Source: Alphaproteobacteria bacterium UBA3612 (lineage in GTDB: Bacteria > Pseudomonadota > Alphaproteobacteria > Sphingomonadales > Sphingomonadaceae). Taken from it: a DNA stretch of 64,000 bases. The notes beneath the pieces were generated by a model. It worked only from the letters and a program-made list of their open reading frames with translations. It did not search any database and was not told the DNA's origin. The stretch spans positions 135,060-199,059 of the forward strand of contig DFLT01000002.1 of the NCBI GenBank assembly GCA_002375465.1, read 5' to 3'. Shown piece by piece: positions 34,092-42,541 of the stretch (position 1 is the first letter of the stretch; each line of letters starts with the position of its first letter). A program made the translations under genes and the position numbers.

Positions 34092-35834
34092 ATGATCGAA
34101 GCCCCCACCGACCCCGCGGCTCCCGCCCCAGCGTGCCCCGGCCCATGGGCGCGCGACTATGATCATCCCGTTCCATGGGACCGCGCATTCACCCCGATGG
34201 CGCTGCCGGACATGCTGGCACATACCGCGCGTCGCTATCCCGACCAGATTTTCCTGCATTTCCTGGGGCGCCGGTTCAGCTATGGCGCCATCGCGGCGAA
34301 GGTAGAGGCGGCTGCCGAGGGCTTTCGTCGTTTGGGCGTCCAGCGCGGGGTGAAGGTCGGCCTGTTTCTGCCGAACTGTCCGCATTATGTGATCGCCTAT
34401 TACGCCATCATGCGCGCCGGTGGCACGGTGGTGAATTTCTCCCCGCTTTATACCGCTGATGAACTTGCGCATCAGGTGGACGATGCCGGTGTCGAAACGA
34501 TGGTCTGCCTCGATCTGGAGCAATTATTTCCTGCCATTGCGGAGGTTCAGGCGCGGGGCACGCTGAAGCGGCTGATCGTCGGCAATCTGGCGGAAGTTCT
34601 TCCGCCCCTGAAGGCGCTGGCCTATCGCATGTTCAGATCCGCCGATCGTGCAAAGGTCGGCTATGGCCGCTCGCGTCTGCGTTTTGCCGACCTGTTCACG
34701 CATGGCCCGATTACCGCGGCGCCCGAAATCGACGTGCATCAGGATATCGCCCTTATTCAATATACCGGCGGAACCACCGGACGGCCAAAGGGGGCATTGC
34801 TCAGCCACGCCAATCTTTCCATCAATGCGGCTCAGGTGCACGCGATGGACGATACGCCGACCGCGCATGACCGGATTCTGGGCGCCCTGCCGCTGTTCCA
34901 CGTCTTTGCGAACACCTGCGTTCTCAACCGCACGATCCTTGCCGCGGACGAGATCGTCCTGATGCCGAAATTCGAGCTGGAGGACGTCGTGCGTATCATC
35001 CCGGCGATGAAGATCACGACCTTGCCGGGCGTGCCCAGCATGTACCGTGCGCTGCTGGAACATCCCGATATCGCGCATGTCGACCTGACATCGCTGCGCA
35101 TCTGCATTTCGGGCGGCGCGCCCATGCCAAAGGAATTGCGCGATGCATTCGTGGCGCAGACCGGCGCAAAGCTGGTGGAGGGCTATGGCCTGACGGAATC
35201 ATCCGGCGTCGCCTCGGTCAATCCCTACGATACGGGCGGAAAGATCGGCTCCATTGGGCAGCCCATGCCGGGCACCTGCATCGTCATTTGCGATCAGGAA
35301 GACCCGACGCGCATTCTACCCGACGGAGAGAAGGGCGAAATCACGCTGCAGGGGCCGCAAATGATGCGCGGCTATTATAATCGCCCTGACGCCGACGATG
35401 AAACCTTCGTGGAGGGGCGCCTGCGAACAGGCGATGTTGGCTATATCGACGAGGACGGATATGTCTTCATCGTCGACCGCATGAAGGACCTGATCCTGGT
35501 CGGCGGCTTCAACGTCTATCCCAGCGCGCTTGAGGAGGTGCTCTACGCCCACGAAGCGGTGAAGGAGGCAATCGTCATCGGCATTGATGACAGACGCCTG
35601 GGGCAGCGTCCGAAGGCATTCGTAACGTTACAGGAGGGCGCGCATGTGTCCGAGGCGGATCTGCTCGGCTATCTGAACGCTAGGGTCGGCAAGCACGAAC
35701 GCGCCGCCGCTGTCGAAATCCGCGCGGAACTACCGAAAACCATGATCGGCAAGCTGAGCCGCAAGGAACTGGTGGAGAAAGAGAAGGCGCGTGCAGCGAC
35801 GGCCGAAGTTGTGGCGCACGCGAAAGAGGGGTAG
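34092..35834 (+). CDS. Long-chain acyl-CoA ligase (AMP-binding)
   Basis: A 580-residue ANL-superfamily ligase that activates carboxylic acids, probably fatty acids, to CoA thioesters. Motif A3 is YTGGTTGRPKGALLSH, A5 GYGLTESSG, A7 LRTGDVGYIDEDGY, A8 DRMKDLILVGGFNVYPSALE, A10 PKTMIGKLSRKEL with the catalytic Lys. An extra loop near residues 165-205 is typical of FadD-like enzymes. Start ATG 34092 with GGGAGCGAGTTGC upstream. Second gene after the MBL hydrolase. Confidence 0.9.
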   Translation: MIEAPTDPAAPAPACPGPWARDYDHPVPWDRAFTPMALPDMLAHTARRYPDQIFLHFLGRRFSYGAIAAKVEAAAEGFRRLGVQRGVKVGLFLPNCPHYVIAYYAIMRAGGTVVNFSPLYTADELAHQVDDAGVETMVCLDLEQLFPAIAEVQARGTLKRLIVGNLAEVLPPLKALAYRMFRSADRAKVGYGRSRLRFADLFTHGPITAAPEIDVHQDIALIQYTGGTTGRPKGALLSHANLSINAAQVHAMDDTPTAHDRILGALPLFHVFANTCVLNRTILAADEIVLMPKFELEDVVRIIPAMKITTLPGVPSMYRALLEHPDIAHVDLTSLRICISGGAPMPKELRDAFVAQTGAKLVEGYGLTESSGVASVNPYDTGGKIGSIGQPMPGTCIVICDQEDPTRILPDGEKGEITLQGPQMMRGYYNRPDADDETFVEGRLRTGDVGYIDEDGYVFIVDRMKDLILVGGFNVYPSALEEVLYAHEAVKEAIVIGIDDRRLGQRPKAFVTLQEGAHVSEADLLGYLNARVGKHERAAAVEIRAELPKTMIGKLSRKELVEKEKARAATAEVVAHAKEG

Positions 35835-35880
35835 CGGCGCAAAAAGTCAGGCGCAGCCGCATCTGACAGCCTTTATCCGA

Positions 35881-35994
35881 ATGCCGCTCTATCTTGTGCG
35901 ATCCGGCGACGAGTCACCCCCGCGCCATGCTGCGCAGGAGGGAGCGACAGCCGTTATACTGATTTCAGATGAAGCGGCGCGTTCGGATTCTTGA
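35881..35994 (+). CDS. Doubtful 37-codon open frame
   Basis: MPLYLVRSGDESPPRHAAQ... to a TGA stop, in the 198 bp between the acyl-CoA ligase and the beta-barrel gene. The peptide has a plausible beta-strand start and amphipathic end. No clear Shine-Dalgarno is present and I know no family. Kept only as a possibility. Confidence 0.2.
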   Translation: MPLYLVRSGDESPPRHAAQEGATAVILISDEAARSDS

Positions 35995-36032
35995 ACGCGC
36001 AAATCTTAGGGCGGCGGTGTTCCGACCGGGGG

Positions 36033-36743
36033 TCAGAAGCTGAACGACGTGCCCAGATAGACGGTGCCGGATTCCTCGGCTTTGTCGGCATCGCGATTTA
36101 CGAAGTCGCGGCCATAGGCCTCTGGGTGCAAACGATCGTAGCGGACGCCGCCCTTTACCGACAAGCGAGAATTGAGCGCATAGGCGCCCCCCAGTTCGAC
36201 ATGTTCCGCATCGCCGATACGATCGGGCAGGATACGGCTGCTGTCGCTTGATACGCTTGCGCCTGCTTCTACGGCGGCGCGCCAGCGTTTGCCGCCATAG
36301 GCGATGCCGACCTCCGTGCCCGCTCTTTCGGTACCGAGAGTGCGATCCGTCGCCTTCACCACGCCGCCCGACAGGCTGAAACCACGATAGCCGACGTCCA
36401 GTTTCGCCTCCACCTCCGCAGGGGTGCGGGGCGTCCGTATGCGCGCCGTCGCCACCTCAGCAGATGCGGGGCCTTCGCTATCGGCGACGACACGACTGGT
36501 CACGCCAACACTGACGCCGCGGCGCTTCGCGGCCTTCTTGTCGGCGGGCGTGAAGGAAAAGCGGCTCTCCGCCTCCGACAGGCGCGAATTTGCGCCCGAT
36601 GGCGTGAAGCTGCCCACCGTGCCGCTTTGCGGTTTCGCAAGCTGTGCCTGGGCAGGGGCTGCCACGAACAGGCCAAGCGCGGCGGCGGCGAGAGCCGAAA
36701 ACGCGGTGGCCGTCAAGGGCCGAAAGGCAAGTGTCCGTGTCAT
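36033..36743 (-). CDS. Secreted beta-barrel-like protein, unknown function
   Basis: A 236-residue protein with a cleavable signal peptide (hydrophobic core ending AAPAQAQ). The mature part has alternating strands (VEAKLDVGYRGFSLSGGVVKA, VGIAYGGKRWRAAVEAGA, LSVKGGVRYDRL) and ends in SGTVYLGTSFSF, a C-terminal Phe as in outer-membrane proteins. Probably a small barrel or porin-like protein; no named family recognised. It is alone on the minus strand, and its upstream region (36744-37012) is shared with the divergent DUF3576 gene. Confidence 0.65.
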   Translation of the reverse strand: MTRTLAFRPLTATAFSALAAAALGLFVAAPAQAQLAKPQSGTVGSFTPSGANSRLSEAESRFSFTPADKKAAKRRGVSVGVTSRVVADSEGPASAEVATARIRTPRTPAEVEAKLDVGYRGFSLSGGVVKATDRTLGTERAGTEVGIAYGGKRWRAAVEAGASVSSDSSRILPDRIGDAEHVELGGAYALNSRLSVKGGVRYDRLHPEAYGRDFVNRDADKAEESGTVYLGTSFSF

Positions 36744-36952
36744 TTGTCTGATCTACGCGTCTTTGTGCCGCATCCCCCTTGTGATTCCGAGTCTTTCTTG
36801 CGTCCCGTGAACGCTCAATCGGCTTTTATCGATACCCTGTTGCATCGATGTGACAGCATTTCCCCGGATATCGAACCGGAGCGCCCCCACGCATATCAAC
36901 AAAGCACCCCTTAGCCACCATGGCAACGTTGGCCGAGGGGGGCTAGGCGGCT

Positions 36953-36988
36953 TTGGCGTATCACCCTATAGACCACCCGATACGCCAA
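36953..36988. promoter_or_regulatory. Inverted repeat upstream of the DUF3576 gene
   Basis: TTGGCGTATC and GATACGCCAA form perfect 10-base arms 16 bases apart, ending 24 bases before ATG 37013. It could be an operator or a 5'-leader hairpin controlling the DUF3576-leuS-lptE-holA cluster. There is no T-run, so a terminator is unlikely. Confidence 0.4.
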
Positions 36989-37012
36989 GCCACATGATGC
37001 CAAGGTAGTTCC

Positions 37013-37453
37013 ATGATCTCATTCCGCGCCGCTTTGTCCCTGCCGCTTATTGGCGTGACAGCCCTTGGACTTTCTGCGTGCGGTGGCGGTCGCGATGCGC
37101 CCCAGGTGGATATTGCGGCGGCGCAGACGACGCAGATCGGCGTCAACGCATTCCTGTGGCGGGCAAGCCTGGAAACGCTGGCCTTCATGCCGATGGCACA
37201 GGTCGATTCCGACGGCGGCGTCATCGTCACCGACTGGTACGCAAATCCCCAGGTGCCTGAAGAGCGCGTAAAACTGACGGTCTATATTCTAGACCGCACG
37301 CTGCGCGCCGATGGGCTGCGCGTCGCGGCTGTGCGGCAGCAGAATAATGGCGGGAACTGGGTCGACGTTCCAGTGCGCGCCGGCACCGTGCAGAAACTGG
37401 AAGAAGCGATCCTGAGCCGCGCGCGCGACCTGCGCCGTTCGCAGATAGGATAA
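37013..37453 (+). CDS. DUF3576 domain lipoprotein
   Basis: A 146-residue lipoprotein. The signal ends GLSACGGG (lipobox). The mature part matches DUF3576: GVNAFLWRASLETLAFMPM, then DSDGGVIVTDWY, then ERVKLTVYILDRTLRADGL. The family is conserved in Alphaproteobacteria just upstream of leuS, as here, where the last base of its stop is the first base of the leuS ATG (37453). Function unknown; an envelope role is inferred from the lipoprotein signal and from lptE in the same cluster. Confidence 0.88.
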   Translation: MISFRAALSLPLIGVTALGLSACGGGRDAPQVDIAAAQTTQIGVNAFLWRASLETLAFMPMAQVDSDGGVIVTDWYANPQVPEERVKLTVYILDRTLRADGLRVAAVRQQNNGGNWVDVPVRAGTVQKLEEAILSRARDLRRSQIG

Positions 37454-39960
37454 TGGCGGAGCGTTTCGACGCCGCCGCCGCAGAGGCGCGCTGGCAAAAG
37501 ACGTGGGATGAACGCGGTACCTTTGTCGCCGACAGCACATCGGCGAAACCCAAGCGTTATGTCCTTGAGATGTTCCCCTACCCATCCGGTCGTATCCATA
37601 TGGGGCATGTGCGGAACTACACGATGGGCGATGTCATCGCGCGCCAGCGCCGCATGGCGGGCGACGAGGTCCTGCACCCCATGGGCTGGGACGCGTTCGG
37701 CATGCCGGCGGAAAATGCCGCCATGGAGCGCGGCGTGCATCCAGAGGGGTGGACGCGCGACAATATCGCGGCGATGCGCGCACAGCTGAAGACGCTGGGC
37801 TTTGCGATAGACTGGAGCCGCGAATTCGCCACCTGCGACGCCAGCTATTACGGCCATGAACAGGCGCTGTTCCTGAAATTTTATGAGGCCGGTCTGATCG
37901 AGCGGCGCGAAGCCTATGTGAACTGGGATCCGGTCGACATGACCGTGCTGGCCAATGAGCAGGTGATCGATGGCAAGGGCTGGCGGTCCGGTGCCGAGGT
38001 AGAGCGCCGCAAGATGGCGCAGTGGTTCCTGAAGATCACCGATTTCGCCGACGATCTGCTGGATGGCCTCGACGAACTGGAAAACTGGCCTGAGAAGGTC
38101 CGCACCATGCAAGCCAATTGGATCGGCCGGTCGCGCGGCCTGAAATTCCGCTTTGCGCTTGAGGGGCGGCAGGACACGCTGGAGGTCTATACCACCCGGC
38201 CGGATACGCTTTACGGTGCCAGCTTTGCCGGCATCGCCGCAGACCACCCGCTGGCGCTGGAATTGGCGCAAACCGATGACCGCATCGCCGGATTCATCGA
38301 CAGCCTGCGCGGCGGCGGCACGACCGAGGCAGAGCTGGAGACGGCGGAAAAGCGCGGCTATGATACCGGGCTGCGCGTGGTGCATCCACTCGACAGCTCG
38401 ATCACCCTGCCGGTCTTCATCGCCAATTTCGTGCTGATGGAATATGGCACGGGCGCCATTTTCGGCTGTCCCGCGCACGATCAGCGCGACCTGGATTTCG
38501 CGCGCAAATATGCCCTGCCCGTGCCGCGCGTCGTCGCGCCCGAGGGGGCAGAGGATGAGGGCATCCACGACGAGGCCTATACCGGCCCCGGCAAGCTGGT
38601 GAATTCGGACTGGCTGACCGGGATGGAGGTCGCCGATGCCATCGTCGCCGTCATCGAAAAGGCGGAGGCCGAGGGCTGGGGCGAGGGAACCACGCAATAT
38701 CGCCTGCGCGACTGGGGCATCAGCCGCCAGCGTTACTGGGGCACGCCGATCCCCTTCGTCCATTGCGCCACCTGCGGCGGGGTGCCGGTGCCGGAAAGCG
38801 ATCTGCCCGTCGAACTGCCGAAGGACGTCAGCTTCGAAAAGCCAGGCAACCCGTTGTTGCGACACGACAGCTGGCGCAATACCGAATGCCTCAAATGCGG
38901 CGGCGCGGCGCAGCGGGAAACGGACACGCTGGACACGTTTGCCGATTCGTCCTGGTATTTCCTGCGCTTTGCCAGCCAGCCGGACGGGCGCCCGTTCGAT
39001 CCGGCAGAGATCGCCCAATGGCTGCCGGTCGATCAATATATTGGCGGCGTCGAACATGCGATCCTGCACCTGCTCTACGCGCGGTTCTGGACGCGGGCGC
39101 TGGCCCATGTCGGCCTGGTCGACGTGAAGGAACCGTTCCGGCAATTGTTCACACAAGGCATGGTCACGCACGAGACCTATAGAACGGCGGACGGGCGCTG
39201 GATCGAGCCGGGCGCCATCGAGAAACGCGGCGATTCCCTGTTCGAACGCGGCACGCAAACGGTCATCACGGCGGGTCGGGTCGAGAAGATGTCCAAATCG
39301 AAGAAGAACACGGTCGACCCCGAACCGATCATCGCGCGCTATGGCGCTGATGCTGTGCGCTGGTTCGTGCTGTCGGATTCGCCCCCCGAACGCGATCTGG
39401 AATGGTCGGAGGCGGGGATCGAGGGGGCGAACCGATTTGTGCAGCGCCTGTGGAAACTCGTCGGCAAGGCAGATGAGGGCGAAGGCGCCGACGAGGCGCT
39501 GACGCGCAGCGTTCACAAGACCATCGCCGGGATTACCGAGGATATCGACGCCCTGCGGTTCAACAAGCTGGTGGCGCGCTGCTACGAGCTTGCGGCGACG
39601 ATCGAGAAGGCAAAGCCCAGCGCCGCGCGGGCCGAAGCGATCCGTACACTGATCCTGCTGGCCGCGCCGGCCATGCCGCATCTGGCGGAGGAGGCGTGGA
39701 CCGCGCTGGGCGGCGAAGGCCTGGCATCGGAGGCGGCATGGCCCGTGGCGGACCCCGCCATGCTGGTCGAGGACAGCGTCACCATTGCGGTGCAGATGAA
39801 CGGAAAGCTGAAGGACACGCTGGACCTGCCCAAGGGAATGGCGCGCGAGGATGTCGAGGCCGCCGTCATGGCGCGCGACAAGATCAGCCAGGCGCTGGAG
39901 GGACGGACGCCCAAGAAAGTGATCGTGGTGCCCGATCGTCTGGTGAATCTGGTGATATGA
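37453..39960 (+). CDS. leuS: Leucine--tRNA ligase
   Basis: An 835-residue class I synthetase. HIGH-type motif HMGHVRNYTMGD, an editing CP1 insertion (TTRPDTLYGASF; the GTGAIFGCPAHDQRD segment with its conserved Asp), a zinc-like CxxC pair region (CATCGG, CLKCGG), the KMSKSKKN motif near residue 613, and a C-terminal anticodon-binding region ending in KKVIVVPDRLVNLVI. Length is normal. It overlaps the DUF3576 stop by one base and lptE by four bases. Confidence 0.97.
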   Translation: MAERFDAAAAEARWQKTWDERGTFVADSTSAKPKRYVLEMFPYPSGRIHMGHVRNYTMGDVIARQRRMAGDEVLHPMGWDAFGMPAENAAMERGVHPEGWTRDNIAAMRAQLKTLGFAIDWSREFATCDASYYGHEQALFLKFYEAGLIERREAYVNWDPVDMTVLANEQVIDGKGWRSGAEVERRKMAQWFLKITDFADDLLDGLDELENWPEKVRTMQANWIGRSRGLKFRFALEGRQDTLEVYTTRPDTLYGASFAGIAADHPLALELAQTDDRIAGFIDSLRGGGTTEAELETAEKRGYDTGLRVVHPLDSSITLPVFIANFVLMEYGTGAIFGCPAHDQRDLDFARKYALPVPRVVAPEGAEDEGIHDEAYTGPGKLVNSDWLTGMEVADAIVAVIEKAEAEGWGEGTTQYRLRDWGISRQRYWGTPIPFVHCATCGGVPVPESDLPVELPKDVSFEKPGNPLLRHDSWRNTECLKCGGAAQRETDTLDTFADSSWYFLRFASQPDGRPFDPAEIAQWLPVDQYIGGVEHAILHLLYARFWTRALAHVGLVDVKEPFRQLFTQGMVTHETYRTADGRWIEPGAIEKRGDSLFERGTQTVITAGRVEKMSKSKKNTVDPEPIIARYGADAVRWFVLSDSPPERDLEWSEAGIEGANRFVQRLWKLVGKADEGEGADEALTRSVHKTIAGITEDIDALRFNKLVARCYELAATIEKAKPSAARAEAIRTLILLAAPAMPHLAEEAWTALGGEGLASEAAWPVADPAMLVEDSVTIAVQMNGKLKDTLDLPKGMAREDVEAAVMARDKISQALEGRTPKKVIVVPDRLVNLVI

Positions 39961-40481
39961 GCCGGGAAGCCGTGCCTGCTGCTGCGACGGGGCTCTGTCG
40001 GCTCGTGCTGCTCTGCCTTACGCCCGCCGCGCTCGCCGCCTGTCAGTTGGCGCCGGTTTACGGTGGTGGCGCAAACAGCGCGGCGGCGCAGACCCTGCGC
40101 GGGATCAGCATTCCGGCAATCCCGGATCGTTCCGGCTATCTTGTTCGTCAGGCGCTGCTCGATCGTATGGGCGGCGGCGAAGAGGCGCGCTACCGGCTGG
40201 ACGTGGCGCTGGACGACCAGATTACCGGTCTCGGCATTCGCGGCGACGATTCGATCACGCGTGAGCGGCGGACGCTGCGCGCGCGTTATCAGCTGGTGGA
40301 ACTGTCGACCGGCAATACGCTGATCGACGAGACGGTGCGTACAGATTCGGGTATCGACATCGTTTCGTCGGACTATGCGGTCGTCGCCGCCGAAACCGAT
40401 GCGCTGGAGCGTCTGTCGGACGATATCGCGACGCAAATCGCCACCCGCATCGCCGTGTTCACGGCGGCGAACGAGCGGTGA
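39957..40481 (+). CDS. lptE: LPS-assembly lipoprotein LptE
   Basis: A 174-residue lipoprotein with the lipobox LAAC (ALAACQLAPVYG). The mature part (LRGISIPAIPDRSGYLVRQAL, then YRLDVALDD, then RARYQLVELSTGNTLIDE) fits LptE, the plug subunit of the LptD-LptE complex that inserts LPS into the outer membrane. ATG 39957 overlaps the leuS stop (ATGA). Weakly conserved family; the position between leuS and holA supports the call. Confidence 0.87.
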   Translation: MSREAVPAAATGLCRLVLLCLTPAALAACQLAPVYGGGANSAAAQTLRGISIPAIPDRSGYLVRQALLDRMGGGEEARYRLDVALDDQITGLGIRGDDSITRERRTLRARYQLVELSTGNTLIDETVRTDSGIDIVSSDYAVVAAETDALERLSDDIATQIATRIAVFTAANER

Positions 40482-41536
40482 AGGCAGACAAGCTACCCGC
40501 CATCAATGCGGCCATCGCCGCCGCCGATCCGAAAATCCGTGTCTGGCTGTTCTATGGACAGGACGTTGCGGGCGCAAAAGCCGCTGCTGACCGTCTGACA
40601 AAGGCGCTGGTCGGCGATGACGCCATGGCGCGCACCGATTTCACGAATGCGGACCTGCGCGAAGATCCGTCGCGCCTGGCCGCCGAAGCCGCCGCCATCT
40701 CCATGTTCGGCGGCAGGAGCGTCATTCGCGTCGATCAGGTGTCGGAGGCACCGGGCAACAACATACGTGATGCCGTCGAGCTGCTGCTGAACGCGGCAGA
40801 GGCAGGCAATCCCGTGGTGCTGTCCGGTGGCGATATCAAGGCGACATCGGCGCTGGTGAAGATGGTCGGTGGCAGCGGGGCGGGCGCGGCGCTGCGCTTC
40901 TGGCAGCCCAATGCCCGTGACGCGGCTGGGATGGCGGATGAGATGTGCAAGGCGGCGGGCCTGTTACCCGACCGGGCGGTACGCGCGACGATCGCGGCGA
41001 TGATCGTAGCGAACCGCGCCATTGCCGAACAGGAAATCGAGAAATTCGCATTATATCTCGATGCGTCCCCCGACGATCCGAAGCCGCTGGGCGAAGACGT
41101 GATGGATCGTTTGGGCGCGGCCTTTTCCGAGGGCGATTTCTCGCAATTGACAATGGCCGTCGCAGGCGGCGATCCCCGGGCCGTCGCGCGCGAACATGCC
41201 CGCCTGATCCATGATGGCAAGGTAAGCGTGGCACAGCTTCGGGCGGTACAGCGGCGTTTCTCTCAGCTGGTATCGCTGGCGAGAGGGACCGCGCGCGGAC
41301 AAAGCGCCGAAGCCGTTATCGAGGCGGAGGGTAGACGAATTTTCTGGAAGGAAAAGAATGCCCTGACGCGAGAGCTGAAGCTGTGGAGCGCGAGCGACGC
41401 TGAACTCGCGCTGGAGCGGCTGCGCGCAGCGGAGGTCAAGTTCAAGTCGAGCGGAACCGCCGATGGCGATCTGTTGACGGCGGACATATTCCTGACCCTG
41501 GCCCGCCGCGCCCAGGCACGCGGACGAAGACTATAG
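40478..41536 (+). CDS. holA: DNA polymerase III subunit delta
   Basis: A 352-residue clamp-loader subunit. The N-terminal part (KIRVWLFYGQDVAGAKAAADRL) is the delta Walker-A-like region that lacks ATPase residues. A middle DNA_pol3_delta core and a helical C-terminal collar (LRAVQRRFSQLVSLARG; FWKEKNALTRELKLWS) follow. The start is GTG 40478, overlapping the lptE stop by four bases. Together with leuS and lptE it forms a tightly coupled cluster. Confidence 0.92.
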   Translation: MKADKLPAINAAIAAADPKIRVWLFYGQDVAGAKAAADRLTKALVGDDAMARTDFTNADLREDPSRLAAEAAAISMFGGRSVIRVDQVSEAPGNNIRDAVELLLNAAEAGNPVVLSGGDIKATSALVKMVGGSGAGAALRFWQPNARDAAGMADEMCKAAGLLPDRAVRATIAAMIVANRAIAEQEIEKFALYLDASPDDPKPLGEDVMDRLGAAFSEGDFSQLTMAVAGGDPRAVAREHARLIHDGKVSVAQLRAVQRRFSQLVSLARGTARGQSAEAVIEAEGRRIFWKEKNALTRELKLWSASDAELALERLRAAEVKFKSSGTADGDLLTADIFLTLARRAQARGRRL

Positions 41537-41606
41537 CGGGGCGTTCGCTGACGGGCACTTATCGGCTCTGACGACGCCCAGCCGGAGGCTTGGAAATATG
41601 TGTGGG

Positions 41607-41698
41607 GTGGAAGCCGGAACGACCTGCGACGAATTCGTTACGGCTGCTTCCTTCCGGACCTGACCGGGTTGGCGAGTGCCGCACCCGCCCGACTTCCG
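41607..41698 (-). ncRNA. ffs: Signal recognition particle RNA (4.5S type)
   Basis: The minus strand carries the invariant SRP core GGTCAGGTCCGGAAGGAAGC in its apical loop. GGAAGTCGG at the 5' side pairs with CCGGCTTCC at the 3' side, closing the long hairpin. About 92 nt. It binds Ffh and targets nascent membrane proteins. A promoter just upstream (41705-41733) predicts a start at about 41698, matching the structure. It lies convergent with holA. Confidence 0.93.
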
Positions 41699-41704
41699 CG
41701 AGAG

Positions 41705-41733
41705 CATATGGGCGAATCCAGCTGATTCCGCAA
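41705..41733 (-). promoter_or_regulatory. Predicted housekeeping promoter of the SRP RNA
   Basis: On the minus strand TTGCGG (41733-41728) and CATATG (41710-41705) are separated by exactly 17 bases. The predicted start, about seven bases downstream, coincides with the 5' end of the SRP RNA stem. Confidence 0.6.
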
Positions 41734-41764
41734 GGCGGGCATTCAACGGTGTGGGAATAGAGGT

Positions 41765-42538
41765 CTATTCTGCGGCTGCATCTTCCGCGCGGGCTTCGGC
41801 GATTGCGGTCTTCAGCGCTTCATAGCCGACTGCCCCTTCCAGAATCTGGTCGCCGATTACATAAGCGGGCGTGCCACCAAGGCCGAGCGCGCGGCCGAGG
41901 GCGAGGTTCGAATCGAGTTCGTCTTCCAGCGCCTTGCGTTTCAGATCGTTGGCGGTGGCGACTTCATTCAGGCCGGTCTTGCGGATGACGTCGAACAGCT
42001 TTTCCTGCGACAGGCGACGCTCATCGGCGAACATCCGATCGTGATAGCTGCGATACTTGTCCTGCTTTGCCGCCGACAGGGCGCCCATGGCGGCGCGCCG
42101 GCTTTCGGGGCCGAGTACGGGGAAATCGCGCCATACGACTTTCAGATTTTCGTCCTTGGCCAGCAATTTCTGCACGACGGCGTTGGACTGGCGGCAATAG
42201 GGGCAATTATAGTCGAAGAATTCGACCAGCACGACGCTGGCGTCCTCCTTCCCCGCCCAAGCGCCCTCGAACGGGGTCTCGATATCCTCACGGTTCGAGT
42301 CGATCATGCGCGCGACTTCGCGCTGCTGCAGATTGTTGATCGCCTCTGGAATGATTTCGGGATTTGCGAGGATATAGTCGTGAACGATGCTCTCGACTTC
42401 CGCGCGCTCGGCAGCGGACAGCGCGCCCTTCGCGGCCTGCGCCTCGACCGGCTGGCGCACAGCCAGCAGGGCGGCGAGCGCAAATCCGATGAGCGCGACC
42501 AGGCTGAGCCCGGCCACGAAATTCCTGCTACTGACCAT
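41765..42538 (-). CDS. DsbA-family thioredoxin-fold protein
   Basis: A 257-residue secreted or membrane-anchored oxidoreductase. Signal/anchor: SLVALIGFALAALLAV. A helical N-terminal region is followed by VLVEFFDYNCPYCRQSN (active-site CPYC) and, near the C-terminus, GTPAYVIGD with the cis-Pro. This is the DsbA/ScsC-like class that forms or isomerises disulfides in the periplasm. It starts three bases after the M48 protease stop on the same strand, so both are probably made from one mRNA. Confidence 0.88.
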   Translation of the reverse strand: MVSSRNFVAGLSLVALIGFALAALLAVRQPVEAQAAKGALSAAERAEVESIVHDYILANPEIIPEAINNLQQREVARMIDSNREDIETPFEGAWAGKEDASVVLVEFFDYNCPYCRQSNAVVQKLLAKDENLKVVWRDFPVLGPESRRAAMGALSAAKQDKYRSYHDRMFADERRLSQEKLFDVIRKTGLNEVATANDLKRKALEDELDSNLALGRALGLGGTPAYVIGDQILEGAVGYEALKTAIAEARAEDAAAE

Positions 42539-42541
42539 AGA

